Origin: Caulobacter sp. 602-1
GTDB lineage: Bacteria; Pseudomonadota; Alphaproteobacteria; Caulobacterales; Caulobacteraceae
Length of the DNA stretch: 64,000 nucleotides
Reading direction: 5' to 3'
Assembly (NCBI RefSeq): GCF_003931565.1
Contig: NZ_RRYI01000003.1
Span: forward strand, 620,001-684,000
The position numbers and the translations under genes were made by a program. Position 1 is the first letter of the stretch, and each line of letters starts with the position of its first letter. The notes beneath the pieces are model-generated. The model had not been told where the DNA came from. It did no database searches and was given only the letters and a program-made list of their open reading frames with translations. This document shows, piece after piece, positions 16,645 through 25,719 of this stretch.

Positions 16645-19341
16645 ATGCCCAAGTCATCCTGGCTTCAATGCGCCGCCAGCGCGGCGCTCTGCGCCAGCCT
16701 GGCCTTGAGCGCGCCCGCTCCCGCCCTCTCCGCGCCCGCCGCCCCGGCCAAGCCCGAAACGTCGGTCGCACGCGCCAAGGCCGACCGGCTGGCCGCCGAG
16801 CTGGTCGGCAGGATGACCACCGAAGAGAAGCTCGACCAGCTGCTCAATACCGCCCCGGCCATCCCCAGGCTTGGGATCCCGGCCTATAACTGGTGGACGG
16901 AGTCGCTGCACGGCGCGCTGGGGACCCTGCCGACCACCAACTTCCCCGAACCGATCGGCCTGGCCGCCAGCTTCGACACCGGCCTTGTCCAGGACGTCGC
17001 CGCCGCGATCAGCGCCGAGGTCCGCGATTTGCACATCCTGTCGCGGCAGACCGGCCGGATGGGACGCATCGGCACAGGCCTCGACACCTGGTCGCCGAAC
17101 ATCAACATCTTCCGCGATCCGCGCTGGGGCCGCGGCCAGGAAACCTATGGCGAGGACCCGTTCCTGACCGCGCGCATCGGCGTGGCCTTCGTGGAGGGCA
17201 TCCAGGGCCCCGACCCCGACCTGCCGCGCGTCATCGCCACGCCCAAGCACTTCGCGGTCCATAGCGGGCCGGAGTCGACCCGACACGGCGCCAACGTCTT
17301 CGTCTCGCGCCACGATCTGGAAGACACCTATCTGCCCGCGTTCCGCGCCGCGATCACCGAAGGCCAGGCCGGATCGGTGATGTGCGCCTACAACCGCATC
17401 GACGGCCAGCCGGCCTGCGCGAGCGACCTGCTGCTGAAGGACCATCTACGCGGTGCGTGGAAGTTCGACGGCTACGTCGTTTCCGACTGCGACGCGGTCA
17501 AGGACATCGCCGACAATCACAAATATTCGCCCGACGCGGCCACCGCCGTCGCGGCGGCGATGCGGGCCGGCGTCGACAACGAGTGCAACGGCGCGACCCT
17601 GACCGACACCGCCGGTCTGGCCCGGCCTTACGCGGACGCGCTGAAGCGCGGATTGATCACCGAAGCCGATGTCGACCAGGCGCTGGTGCGGCTCTATTCG
17701 GCGCGCCTGCGGGTCGGCGACCTGCCCGGCGTGCGAGCGGTCGAAACCCGCCCGGCGCCGGTGACTTCGGTCATGACGCCCCAGCACGAGGCCCTGGCGC
17801 TGGCCGCCAGCGAGAAGAGCCTGGTGCTGCTGAAGAACGACGGCCTGCTGCCGCTGAAGCCCGGCCTGCGCATCGCGGTTATCGGCCCGCTGGCCGACGC
17901 CACCCGCGTCCTGCGCGGCAACTATTCCTCGGCCCTGTCGGCGCCGCCGATCTCGGTGCTGGACGGCCTGCGCCGCGCCATGCCGTCGGCCAGGATCGTC
18001 CACGCCCCGTTCGGCCCGTCCTTCACCGACGGTGATCGCGTGCCCAGCACGGCCCTGGTCGCGCCGGACGGCAAGCCCGGCCTGCTGGCCCGCTACTACA
18101 ATACGGTCGAGCCGCCGCCGGCTCGCTTCGAGCCAGGGACCTTCGGCGATGCTGTGGCCAAGATGCGCTACGTCGACAAGCCGGTGGTCACCCGCGTCGA
18201 GCCGGACATCGCCTCGCGAAGCCTGGACCTGGCCGCCGTCTCCGACCACCACCGCGTGGTCTGGACAGGCTTCCTGGTTCCCCCGGAGAGCGGGACCTAT
18301 CGCCTGGGCCTGACGGGCTTCAACGGTGAGCTCAAGCTCGACGGCAAACCTTTCGCCGACCTGCGAAAGGCCGGCTGGGCCAGCCTGCCGACGCTCAAGA
18401 CCATCCGCCTGGAGAAGGGCCATCGCTATCCGATCGAGATCGTTTCGGAGTCCCACGCCCTGTCCGGCGTCAATCTCGTCTGGAAGCGCGTGACCGACGA
18501 CCCGACCGCCGAGCTGAAGAAGGCGGCCGCCCAGGCCGACGTACTGGTCGCCGTGGTCGGCCTGACCTCCGACCTGGAGGCCGAGGAGTCGCCGGTCGAG
18601 GTGCCCGGCTTCAAGGGCGGCGACAAGACGACCCTGGACTTGCCGCCGGATCAGCAAAAGCTGCTGGAGCAGGCCAAGGCCCTGGGCAAGCCGCTGGTGG
18701 TGGTGACGATGAACGGCAGCCCGGTGAACCTGGCCTGGGCCAAGGACAACGCCTCGGCCATCGTCGAAGCCTGGTACCCGGGCCAGTCCGGTGGGCTGGC
18801 GGTCGCCAACGTTCTTTCCGGCAAGACCAATCCCTCGGGCCGTCTGCCGTTGACCTTTTACCGCTCGATCGACGACCTTCCGCCCTTCGGCGACTACGCC
18901 ATGGCCGGCCGCACCTATCGCTACTTCACGGGCGAGCCGGTCTATCCATTTGGCTTTGGCCTCAGCTACACCCGCTACGACTATGCGCCGGTCACGGTCG
19001 AGCGCACCGACCAGAGCGTCCGCGTGACGACCACCGTGCGCAATGTCGGCGCGCGTGCGGGCGAGGAGGTCGCCCAGCTCTATCTGAACTTCCCCGACAC
19101 CCCCGGCGCGCCGCGCGTCGCCCTGCGCGGCTTCCAGCGCGTGGCGCTCAAGCCCGGCGAGGCCCGGAAGGTGACCTTCACCCTGTCGCCCCGCGATCTC
19201 AGCTCGGTGACCCCGGAGGGCGATCGCCGCGTGGCGGCCGGAGCCTATCGCGTCAGCATCGGATCGGGCCAACCGGGCACGGGCGTTCCGAGCCAGTCGG
19301 CCCCGTTCACGATCGGCGCCGCCATGGCGCTGGCGAAATAG
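16645..19341 (+). CDS. Secreted GH3 beta-xylosidase/glucosidase with PA14 insert
   Basis: Exo-acting beta-glycosidase, probably beta-xylosidase, of about 898 residues. I use the second ATG because GAGGT lies eight bases before it, whereas the ATG at 16630 has no such site. Signal peptide MPKSSWLQCAASAALCASLA; GH3 N-domain with YNWWTESLHGALG, FRDPRWGRGQETYGEDP and KHFAVHSGPESTRHG; nucleophile Asp in VVSDCDAV (about residue 281); alpha/beta sandwich; an inserted PA14 domain (GLLARYYNT to GVNLVWKR, roughly 475-615); and a C-terminal fibronectin-III-like domain. YNWWxESLHG is typical of xylan-active GH3. Third gene of the halogenase operon, 28 bp before the esterase. Confidence 0.9.
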   Translation: MPKSSWLQCAASAALCASLALSAPAPALSAPAAPAKPETSVARAKADRLAAELVGRMTTEEKLDQLLNTAPAIPRLGIPAYNWWTESLHGALGTLPTTNFPEPIGLAASFDTGLVQDVAAAISAEVRDLHILSRQTGRMGRIGTGLDTWSPNINIFRDPRWGRGQETYGEDPFLTARIGVAFVEGIQGPDPDLPRVIATPKHFAVHSGPESTRHGANVFVSRHDLEDTYLPAFRAAITEGQAGSVMCAYNRIDGQPACASDLLLKDHLRGAWKFDGYVVSDCDAVKDIADNHKYSPDAATAVAAAMRAGVDNECNGATLTDTAGLARPYADALKRGLITEADVDQALVRLYSARLRVGDLPGVRAVETRPAPVTSVMTPQHEALALAASEKSLVLLKNDGLLPLKPGLRIAVIGPLADATRVLRGNYSSALSAPPISVLDGLRRAMPSARIVHAPFGPSFTDGDRVPSTALVAPDGKPGLLARYYNTVEPPPARFEPGTFGDAVAKMRYVDKPVVTRVEPDIASRSLDLAAVSDHHRVVWTGFLVPPESGTYRLGLTGFNGELKLDGKPFADLRKAGWASLPTLKTIRLEKGHRYPIEIVSESHALSGVNLVWKRVTDDPTAELKKAAAQADVLVAVVGLTSDLEAEESPVEVPGFKGGDKTTLDLPPDQQKLLEQAKALGKPLVVVTMNGSPVNLAWAKDNASAIVEAWYPGQSGGLAVANVLSGKTNPSGRLPLTFYRSIDDLPPFGDYAMAGRTYRYFTGEPVYPFGFGLSYTRYDYAPVTVERTDQSVRVTTTVRNVGARAGEEVAQLYLNFPDTPGAPRVALRGFQRVALKPGEARKVTFTLSPRDLSSVTPEGDRRVAAGAYRVSIGSGQPGTGVPSQSAPFTIGAAMALAK

Positions 19342-19369
19342 ACCGGCCTAGGCGGATCAGGAGAAGAGC

Positions 19370-21292
19370 GTGAAAACCATCGCGACCATCACCGGGGCCC
19401 TCGCCCTCCTTTTCCCGTCGGTGGCCGGCGCCGCGCCCAGGCTCGACGGCGCGATCGGCGACCACGCCGTGCTGCAGAGGGGCAAGCCCATCATCGTCAC
19501 AGGCCGGTCCACGCCCGGCGAAAAGGTCATGGTCAATCTGGCGGGGCGCTCGGCCACGGGACAGGCCGATCGCGAGGGCCGCTTTCGCGTCGCCCTGCCG
19601 CCGCTCGCCGCCGGCGGTCCCTACCAGATGCTGGTCGACGCGCCGAGCGGCCAGACCTTCGTCAACGACCTGCTGATCGGCGACGTCTTCCTCTGTTCGG
19701 GCCAGAGCAACATGGAGCTGTCGGCCGAGCAGTCGCAGAACAGCTTCCAGATCGGCGGCGCCGCCGATCCCCAGATGCGACTGATGACGGTGGGCAAGCA
19801 GCTGGCGGAAACGCCCAAGGAGCGCTTCGACGTCCCGCCGGCCTGGGCGGCGGCCACGCCCGGGACGATCGCCAAGTTCTCCGCCGTCTGCTTCTACGCG
19901 GGCCAGGACTTGCGTCGGACCATCAAGGCGCCGATCGGCCTGATCCATTCCAGCTGGGGCGGCTCGCGGATTTCCGCCTGGATGGCGCCCGAGGGCCTGC
20001 GCGCCGGCGGCCTGGACCTGGAAGCCAAGGCGCTAGCGCTCCACGCGCGCGACGCGGCGGCGGCCGAGGCCATGGTCGCGCGTCAGTGGGAGACCTGGTG
20101 GCGCGACCAATCCGGCCTTTCGGGCGCCGAGCAGCCCTGGCGCGCCGAGCATCCCGACTGGTCGCCCGTTCCCGCGATCAGCTTTTTCGGGCGCTGGGGC
20201 GCGCCCGAGATGGCCAAATATCTCGGCATGGTCTGGTTCGAGAAGACCGTGGACCTCACGCCCGCCCAGGCCGCGCAAGGCGCCGTCCTGTCACTCGGCC
20301 TGATCGACGACGCCGACCGCACCTGGGTCAATGGCAAGGCGGTCGGCGGATCCAGCATCGGCGCCCCACGCCGCTACCGACTGGCGCCGGGAACGCTGGT
20401 CGCCGGGCGCAACCGGATCACGGTCAACGATGACAACGTCTATGCCGACGGCGGCCTGGCGGGTCCCGCCGAGCTCATGCGCCTTCAGCTGGACGACGGG
20501 ACGTCCATCCCCCTCGACGCCGGCTGGCGCTACGCCCTGGCGGGCCGCCCGAAGACCAACGCCCCCCGCGCGCCGTGGGACGACATCAACGGCGCGGGCG
20601 TCCTCTACAACGCGATGATCTCGCCGCTCAGTCCCGTCGGGCTGGCCGGGGCGCTCTGGTACCAGGGCGAGTCCGACACGGGACTTCCCGGCTATGAGCG
20701 CCGCCTCGCGGCGATGATGGCCGACTGGCGTCGCCAGTTCGAGGCCCCGACGCTGCCCTTCGCGATCATCCAGCTGTCGGCCTACGGCGCCGGCGCGAGC
20801 AGGCCCGTCGAGAGCGGCTGGGCCGGCGTGCGCGACGCCCAGAGACGCGCCGCGGAGACCGACGGCCACGCGGCCGTGGTCGTCACCCTGGACCTCGGCG
20901 ACCCCTACGATATCCATCCTGGCGAGAAGCAGGAGGTCGGCCGTCGCGCGGCGGACGCGCTGCGGGTCCTCGCCTATGGAGAAGCCGTCGCCGCCGGCCC
21001 CCGGATCGCGACCAGCGCGCGCGCGCCCGAAGGCGGCGTCGTCCTGACATTCGTCGGCGCGGCCGGAGGCCTGGTCGCCCGCGGCGCGGACACCGCCATC
21101 GGCTTCGAGCTTTGCGGCGGGGACGGCGCCTGCCGCTACGCCCCCGGCCATGTCGCCGGCGACAAGGTCACGCTGAAGGGCGACGGCGGGACCATCGGGC
21201 GCGTGCGCTACGCCTGGGCGGACAGTCCGACGGTGAACCTGTTCGACCAGGCCGGCCGCCCCGTCGGTTCGTTCGAGATCAAGGTTCCCTAG
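19370..21292 (+). CDS. Secreted SGNH esterase, sialate-O-acetylesterase-like (acetyl xylan esterase?)
   Basis: 640-residue secreted deacetylase. Starts at a GTG with GGAGAAG seven bases upstream. Signal peptide MKTIATITGALALLFPSVAGAA. The SGNH/sialate-O-acetylesterase hallmarks are LLIGDVFLCSGQSNMELSAE (Ser113 nucleophile), IHSSWGGSRISAWM, ALWYQGESD, and DIHPGEKQEVGRRAADAL supplying Asp514 and His516. A jelly-roll-like insert (about 290-370, FEKTVDLTP to RITVNDDNVY) resembles the sugar-binding insert of CE20-type xyloglucan/xylan acetylesterases. Last gene of the halogenase-beta-helix-GH3 operon. In this setting acetylated xylan or xyloglucan is a more likely substrate than sialic acid. Confidence 0.85.
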   Translation: MKTIATITGALALLFPSVAGAAPRLDGAIGDHAVLQRGKPIIVTGRSTPGEKVMVNLAGRSATGQADREGRFRVALPPLAAGGPYQMLVDAPSGQTFVNDLLIGDVFLCSGQSNMELSAEQSQNSFQIGGAADPQMRLMTVGKQLAETPKERFDVPPAWAAATPGTIAKFSAVCFYAGQDLRRTIKAPIGLIHSSWGGSRISAWMAPEGLRAGGLDLEAKALALHARDAAAAEAMVARQWETWWRDQSGLSGAEQPWRAEHPDWSPVPAISFFGRWGAPEMAKYLGMVWFEKTVDLTPAQAAQGAVLSLGLIDDADRTWVNGKAVGGSSIGAPRRYRLAPGTLVAGRNRITVNDDNVYADGGLAGPAELMRLQLDDGTSIPLDAGWRYALAGRPKTNAPRAPWDDINGAGVLYNAMISPLSPVGLAGALWYQGESDTGLPGYERRLAAMMADWRRQFEAPTLPFAIIQLSAYGAGASRPVESGWAGVRDAQRRAAETDGHAAVVVTLDLGDPYDIHPGEKQEVGRRAADALRVLAYGEAVAAGPRIATSARAPEGGVVLTFVGAAGGLVARGADTAIGFELCGGDGACRYAPGHVAGDKVTLKGDGGTIGRVRYAWADSPTVNLFDQAGRPVGSFEIKVP

Positions 21293-21337
21293 TCCCGGCA
21301 AGGCGGGTGACGACGGCGGACAAGTTGGCTAGATTTA

Positions 21338-21351
21338 TGTGACCGGTAACA
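21338..21351. promoter_or_regulatory. LacI-type palindrome upstream of DUF3422 gene
   Basis: TGTGACCGGTAACA differs by one base from TGTTACCGGTAACA before GH9. It lies 43 bases before the DUF3422 ATG and 45 bases after the esterase stop, so it may control the DUF3422 gene separately. Confidence 0.5.
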
Positions 21352-21394
21352 TTGAACATGGACCAACGACCCGGGAGCATGGGGTAAGGACGAG

Positions 21395-22657
21395 ATGGAT
21401 AGCCGTCGGGATCATCCGCTCAGGGTGGCGCTGAGCGAACTGATGCACCTGCGCGCCCTGCCGCTGGAGCAAGCGCCAGTCAGGCTGCGCCAGTGGGTGT
21501 TCCTGGTCGACGCCGACCAGCGGGCGTCCGAGGCGGCCTTCGTGGCCTTGTTCGCCCCAGGCCAGAACGCCGCCGGCGGCAGGATTCTGGTGACCAGCCC
21601 GGCCGGCGGCTGGCTGTGGGAGCGGCATCAGGAATTTTCGACCTGGACCCGGTTCACCTACGGCCCGCTGGGCCCGGAGCTTGGCTTCGAGACCAACGTC
21701 GGCGAGGACTGCTTCTGGCTGGACGGCGCGCCGGGTCAGGTGTTCAGGGGCGTCGAGATCTCTGTCTCCGCACCGGGCGCCGAGCCGCCGGCCGAGGCGA
21801 TCCTGAACCGGCATATCGACCTGGCCCATTGCGTTTCGTGCGAGGTCTTCGACGGCGCCGCGCGGATCTGGACGGACTTTCGCCTGCGCGAAGGCGGCAC
21901 GGGGCGCATCCACGTCCACAACATCGCCCTGGCCAATGACGAGGTCTCGCGGCTGGTCCAGACGCTCCTGGAGATCGGCAACTATCGCAAGCTAGCGCTG
22001 ATCGGCTTTCCACCCGCCCGGGAGCTTCTGGCCTGGCTGGACGGCGCCGAAGCCCGACTTTCGGCGATCGCCAGCGGCCTGGCGAACGGCGAAGACAGCC
22101 AGGCGGTGCTGGACAGCCTCCTCGCACTCTCGGCCGAGGTGGAGCTGCGCGCGGCTGACAGCCGTTTTCGGCGCGGCGCCACGGAGTCGTACCACCGCCT
22201 GACGCTCGACAGGCTGGAGGCGCTTCGCGAGCGCCATGTTCCCGGCTATTCGACCATGAGCGAGTTCATCGCGCGGCGCCTGCAACCGGCCATGCGCACC
22301 CGCGAGGCGGCCGACCGGCGACTGGACGACCTTTCCGTGCGCGTCGCGCGCTGTGGCGATCTCCTGCAGGCCCGGCTGGGCATCGTGCTGGACCGCCAGA
22401 ACCAGGAAACCCTGCGCGGCATGGGCGCCAGCCTCGAATTGCAAGCCAAGCTGCAGGGGCTGGTCGAGGGACTGTCGATCTTCGCGGTCGGCTACTACGT
22501 GCTGGGCCTGCTCGGCTATCTCCTGAAGCCGTGGCTGCATGGCTGGCCGGGCGCGAGCGAACAGGTTCTCTCGGCTCTGGTTCCCCTGGTGCTGCTCGCC
22601 GTCGCCGCCAGCCTGCACCGGCGCAAGAAGCGGCTGATCGATCGGGGCGGCGGATGA
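21395..22657 (+). CDS. DUF3422 family membrane-anchored protein
   Basis: 420-residue protein of the DUF3422 family, function unknown. Recognisable blocks are the N-terminal HPLRVALSELMHLRALP, the mid-protein ANDEVSRLVQTLLEIGNYRKLAL, a long helical/coiled segment (about 215-330), and LQGLVEGLSIFAVGYYVLGLLG starting a pair of C-terminal transmembrane helices (about 355-412), followed by a basic tail HRRKKRLIDR. The topology suggests a large cytoplasmic part anchored at the C-terminus, as in CorA-like architectures. It is convergent with GH43. A LacI-type palindrome just upstream hints that it is co-regulated with the polysaccharide genes, which is unexpected for this family. Confidence 0.8.
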   Translation: MDSRRDHPLRVALSELMHLRALPLEQAPVRLRQWVFLVDADQRASEAAFVALFAPGQNAAGGRILVTSPAGGWLWERHQEFSTWTRFTYGPLGPELGFETNVGEDCFWLDGAPGQVFRGVEISVSAPGAEPPAEAILNRHIDLAHCVSCEVFDGAARIWTDFRLREGGTGRIHVHNIALANDEVSRLVQTLLEIGNYRKLALIGFPPARELLAWLDGAEARLSAIASGLANGEDSQAVLDSLLALSAEVELRAADSRFRRGATESYHRLTLDRLEALRERHVPGYSTMSEFIARRLQPAMRTREAADRRLDDLSVRVARCGDLLQARLGIVLDRQNQETLRGMGASLELQAKLQGLVEGLSIFAVGYYVLGLLGYLLKPWLHGWPGASEQVLSALVPLVLLAVAASLHRRKKRLIDRGGG

Positions 22658-22725
22658 CGCGCCCGAACGGAGCGCCGCCAGAGCACTCCTGACGACGCCC
22701 AGTCTCCACGTCCTCGGAAAATGCT

Positions 22726-23727
22726 CTAGCGGGCCGGGACCGAAACCCCGGCCTCGGTCTGCACGACCGGCTGCATCGCGCCGTCGGCATTGTAGCGAAG
22801 GCGTTCGACGGTCACGGCGCGGCGACCGATCGCCCCGCTCTGGTCGCCGACCGCGAGGGTCGCGTTGTGCAGGAAGATATACCACTCGCCCTTGAAACGG
22901 ACGATGCCGGGATGGATCGTGAAGCTGTACTTGCCCGAGCCGGTCAGGAGGCCCCGAGGGGTCCAGGGACCGGTGATGGCGGGCGCGGTGGCGTAGGACA
23001 CATGCTCGTCGCGCTGGGTGCTTCGGTCGAGCGAGGCATAGGTCAGGTAGTAGGTCCCGTCGCGCTTGTGCAGCCACGGGCCTTCCTCGAAATGCGGCGG
23101 CGTGATCTCGGTGATCGGACCGTCGATCTCGATCATGTTGGGTTTGAGCTTGGCGATGTAGCAGGAGCGATTGCCCCAGGCGATCCAGGTGGTTCCATCA
23201 TCGTCGGTGAACACCGTCGGATCGATGTCCTCCCAGCTGTGCGGCCCCTTCGGGGTCATCTCGTTGGTGATCAGCGCCGACCCGCGCGCATCGACGAACG
23301 GGCCGGTGGGCGAGTCGGAGACCGCCACGCCGATCGCCTTGCCCGGGTGCGTGTTGTCATGCTCGACGGCGGCGTAGAAATAGAACTTGCCGTTCTTCTC
23401 GATCGCCTGCGAGGCCCAGGCGTCCTTCTTGGCCCACTTGAAGTCCGTGGCCTTCATGATCGGTGGGTAGGCCGTCCACGTCTTCATGTCCGTGGTCGAG
23501 TAGACCAGCCACTCGCGCATGTTGAACATCTCGTCGCGCTGGGCTTCGTCGTGGCCCACGTAGAGAAAGAGGCGATCTCCGACAACCAGGGGCGCGGGAT
23601 CGGCGGTGAACCGGTCCCGGAAGATGGGGTTCGAGCCTGGCGCCGGCGCCTTTTCATCGCCGGCCGCGCCTGGCGTCGCCATGCCCAGGGCCGCCATCAA
23701 CGCGAGCGCCGCAATTTTCGAAACCAT
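22726..23727 (-). CDS. Secreted GH43 beta-xylosidase/arabinofuranosidase
   Basis: 333-residue five-bladed beta-propeller hydrolase. I start at the ATG preceded by GGGGAGGCGG, giving MVSKIAALALMAALGMATPG as signal peptide. The three GH43 acidic residues are visible: Asp43 in FTADPAPLVV (base), Asp169 in WEDIDPTVF (pKa modulator) and Glu215 in FEEGPWLHK (acid). The sequence lacks an extra carbohydrate-binding domain. It lies 93 bp downstream of GH27 on the same strand and likely forms one unit with it. Arabinoxylan arabinofuranosidase, beta-xylosidase or exo-arabinanase or galactanase activities all occur in the family; context favours the first two. Confidence 0.88.
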   Translation of the reverse strand: MVSKIAALALMAALGMATPGAAGDEKAPAPGSNPIFRDRFTADPAPLVVGDRLFLYVGHDEAQRDEMFNMREWLVYSTTDMKTWTAYPPIMKATDFKWAKKDAWASQAIEKNGKFYFYAAVEHDNTHPGKAIGVAVSDSPTGPFVDARGSALITNEMTPKGPHSWEDIDPTVFTDDDGTTWIAWGNRSCYIAKLKPNMIEIDGPITEITPPHFEEGPWLHKRDGTYYLTYASLDRSTQRDEHVSYATAPAITGPWTPRGLLTGSGKYSFTIHPGIVRFKGEWYIFLHNATLAVGDQSGAIGRRAVTVERLRYNADGAMQPVVQTEAGVSVPAR

Positions 23728-23772
23728 CCGACCGCCTCCCCAACGCCTAATATTTCTCTGATAAACATGCCG

Positions 23773-23804
23773 CCCAGGCGCGGCGCGAACCGTCATCGCC
23801 TGGG
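23773..23804. repeat. Inverted repeat between GH27 and GH43
   Basis: CCCAGGCG and CGCCTGGG are separated by 16 bases, 16 bases after the GH27 stop. It could partly terminate transcription or stabilise the mRNA end between the two genes; no T-run. Confidence 0.3.
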
Positions 23805-23820
23805 TTTCCCGCCGGGTTAA

Positions 23821-25719
23821 TCAGCGCTCGAGAAGCGCGGCCTCGCCCCAGGTCACCGGCAAGCGCTGATTGGCGCCGCGAGGGCCGCGCGCCACCAGTT
23901 CGATCAACTTCACGCCGGCGACCGGGGCCGAGATCGGCTGAGCCGCCATGCCCCATTTGACCGGCTTGCTGGTCGCCAGCAGCTTGCCATCCCCGTAGAC
24001 GGCGAAGGTCACGGCGCCGGCCTTGTCGCTGGCGCTGTCATCGACACCAACCATCGCGGTGAAGCGCTTGGCCCCGGCGTTACGCACCTCGAGCCGCGAG
24101 TTGGCGAGGATCCCGATCCCCGCCGCGAACGGCTTCCCGGCGACATGCAGCACCTGGCCGTAGGGCGCGCTGTCGGCCCGCGCGCCGCCCCAGCCGGCAT
24201 AGGACGGCCGGTCGCCCGCGCCGCTCGTGCCGCCCCAGCCCGCCGCGGTGCGGAAGATGGAGGGATCGGGCGTGGGTTCCAGAACGCCGTCGACCGCCGG
24301 GTTCACGCTGCCCGGCTGTTCCGACAGGTAGTAGCCTCCTTGCAACGCGCGCGCGCCGTGGGCGCGGAAGATCAGGGTCTGGCGCGGCTTGACATGCAGC
24401 TTGGCGCGCTTGGTGAAGCTCGTCCGCTGCTGGCTCCACAGGTCGGTCAGCTCGATCGGCGCGTCGTCGCGGAACTTCAGGTGGGCGGCGCTCAGGTCGA
24501 CGTCATAGTCGACCGAGCCCCGGTTGAAGATCGCCACGGCCTTGTCGCCCGAGGCCAGGGTCTTGACGAGGATCTGCAGGTCGCTGGAGTCGTGCGCCAG
24601 CGTCGCCTGGTTGCCGGCGGGATCCTGGTTCAGCGCGATGATGTCGGCGTTGCCGAAGATGTCGAGCAGCGCCTTGGGCGTCTTACGCAGGTCGGTCCCG
24701 ATCAACAGCGGCGCATTGAGCATCGCCCAAAGCGCGAAGTGCGAGCGGGCTTCGGTCAAGTGGTCCGCGTCGAAGTCACCGGCCCCGATGTGCAGCATGT
24801 CCGGGTCGTTCCAGGACCCGGGGTGCGCGTAGAGCGACCGCGTCACGGTCGTATCGTAGTTGACCAGCAACCGCCCCCAGGCCGGCGAGATATCGTCGCT
24901 GGTGCGCGAGATGCCGCCATAGTCCTTGCCCCAGGCGCGGACGTTGGCCGCCCCCCAGACGCAGAGCGACAGCAGATAGTCGCCATCCGGGTTTTCCCGA
25001 GCCAGCGCGACATTGATCTGGCGGAACATAGCCTGGATCGTCGGGATGTCGGTTCGCGTCACCGCTCCGGAGTCCAGGAATGGTCCCAGCGCCCGGAACT
25101 TGCCCGAACGCACCCGCTCGCTTTGCGGGCCGTAGTCGCGCAGGCCGCAGCCATCGACCTTGATGAAGTCGAAGCCCCAATCCTTGAAATAAAGCGCGAT
25201 GTCCTGGTCGATGCGGCCGTAGATGCCGACCTCGCGCTCCAGGACCGTGCCCTTGGGCAGGTCGTCATCGGTCGGGGAATAGGCTTCGGAGCAGGTGTTG
25301 CGACCCAGGTCGGAATAGATGCCGGCCTTCAGCCCCATGGCGTGAAGTTTGTCGGTGAACGGCTTGAAGCTGGGGGCGTCGCCGCCGGTGCGCGCCGACG
25401 GGAATTTGTCGTCGCGGATGATCATCCGCCCGTCGGGCATCCGCCGCCTTAGCGCCCAGCCATCGTCGATGTTGATGTAGCGATAGCCCTTGGCCGCCAG
25501 GCCGCTGTCGACGATCTGCTTCGCCGAGCCGAGGATCTTGTCCTCGTCGATGTCGGTGGCGAAGGCGTTCCAGGTGCTCCACCCCATGGGCGGCGTGGCC
25601 GCGCGGCCGGCGGTATAGGCCGTCCAGCGTCCGGTCGGCGCCAACGGATCGTTCTGCGCCGCGGCGACGGACGGCCCAAGAAGCGCGGCGATCACCCCCG
25701 CGGTCAGCAGCTTCCTCAT
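23821..25719 (-). CDS. Secreted GH27 alpha-galactosidase with C-terminal NPCBM domain
   Basis: Removes terminal alpha-galactose (EC 3.2.1.22), or beta-L-arabinopyranose, from galactosylated hemicellulose. 632 residues: signal peptide (1-21, ending VAAAQ); GH27 barrel with PPMGWSTWNAF, YINIDDGWA, nucleophile Asp189 in FIKVDGCG, acid/base region RTSDDISPAW (Asp276), and SWNDPDMLHIG; a small beta domain; then an NPCBM-like carbohydrate-binding domain (about 455-632, HVAGKPFAAGIGILANSRLE). No strong Shine-Dalgarno is visible. Transcribed divergently from GH9 across a 406-bp region with several operator-like sequences, and followed by GH43. Confidence 0.93.
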   Translation of the reverse strand: MRKLLTAGVIAALLGPSVAAAQNDPLAPTGRWTAYTAGRAATPPMGWSTWNAFATDIDEDKILGSAKQIVDSGLAAKGYRYINIDDGWALRRRMPDGRMIIRDDKFPSARTGGDAPSFKPFTDKLHAMGLKAGIYSDLGRNTCSEAYSPTDDDLPKGTVLEREVGIYGRIDQDIALYFKDWGFDFIKVDGCGLRDYGPQSERVRSGKFRALGPFLDSGAVTRTDIPTIQAMFRQINVALARENPDGDYLLSLCVWGAANVRAWGKDYGGISRTSDDISPAWGRLLVNYDTTVTRSLYAHPGSWNDPDMLHIGAGDFDADHLTEARSHFALWAMLNAPLLIGTDLRKTPKALLDIFGNADIIALNQDPAGNQATLAHDSSDLQILVKTLASGDKAVAIFNRGSVDYDVDLSAAHLKFRDDAPIELTDLWSQQRTSFTKRAKLHVKPRQTLIFRAHGARALQGGYYLSEQPGSVNPAVDGVLEPTPDPSIFRTAAGWGGTSGAGDRPSYAGWGGARADSAPYGQVLHVAGKPFAAGIGILANSRLEVRNAGAKRFTAMVGVDDSASDKAGAVTFAVYGDGKLLATSKPVKWGMAAQPISAPVAGVKLIELVARGPRGANQRLPVTWGEAALLER

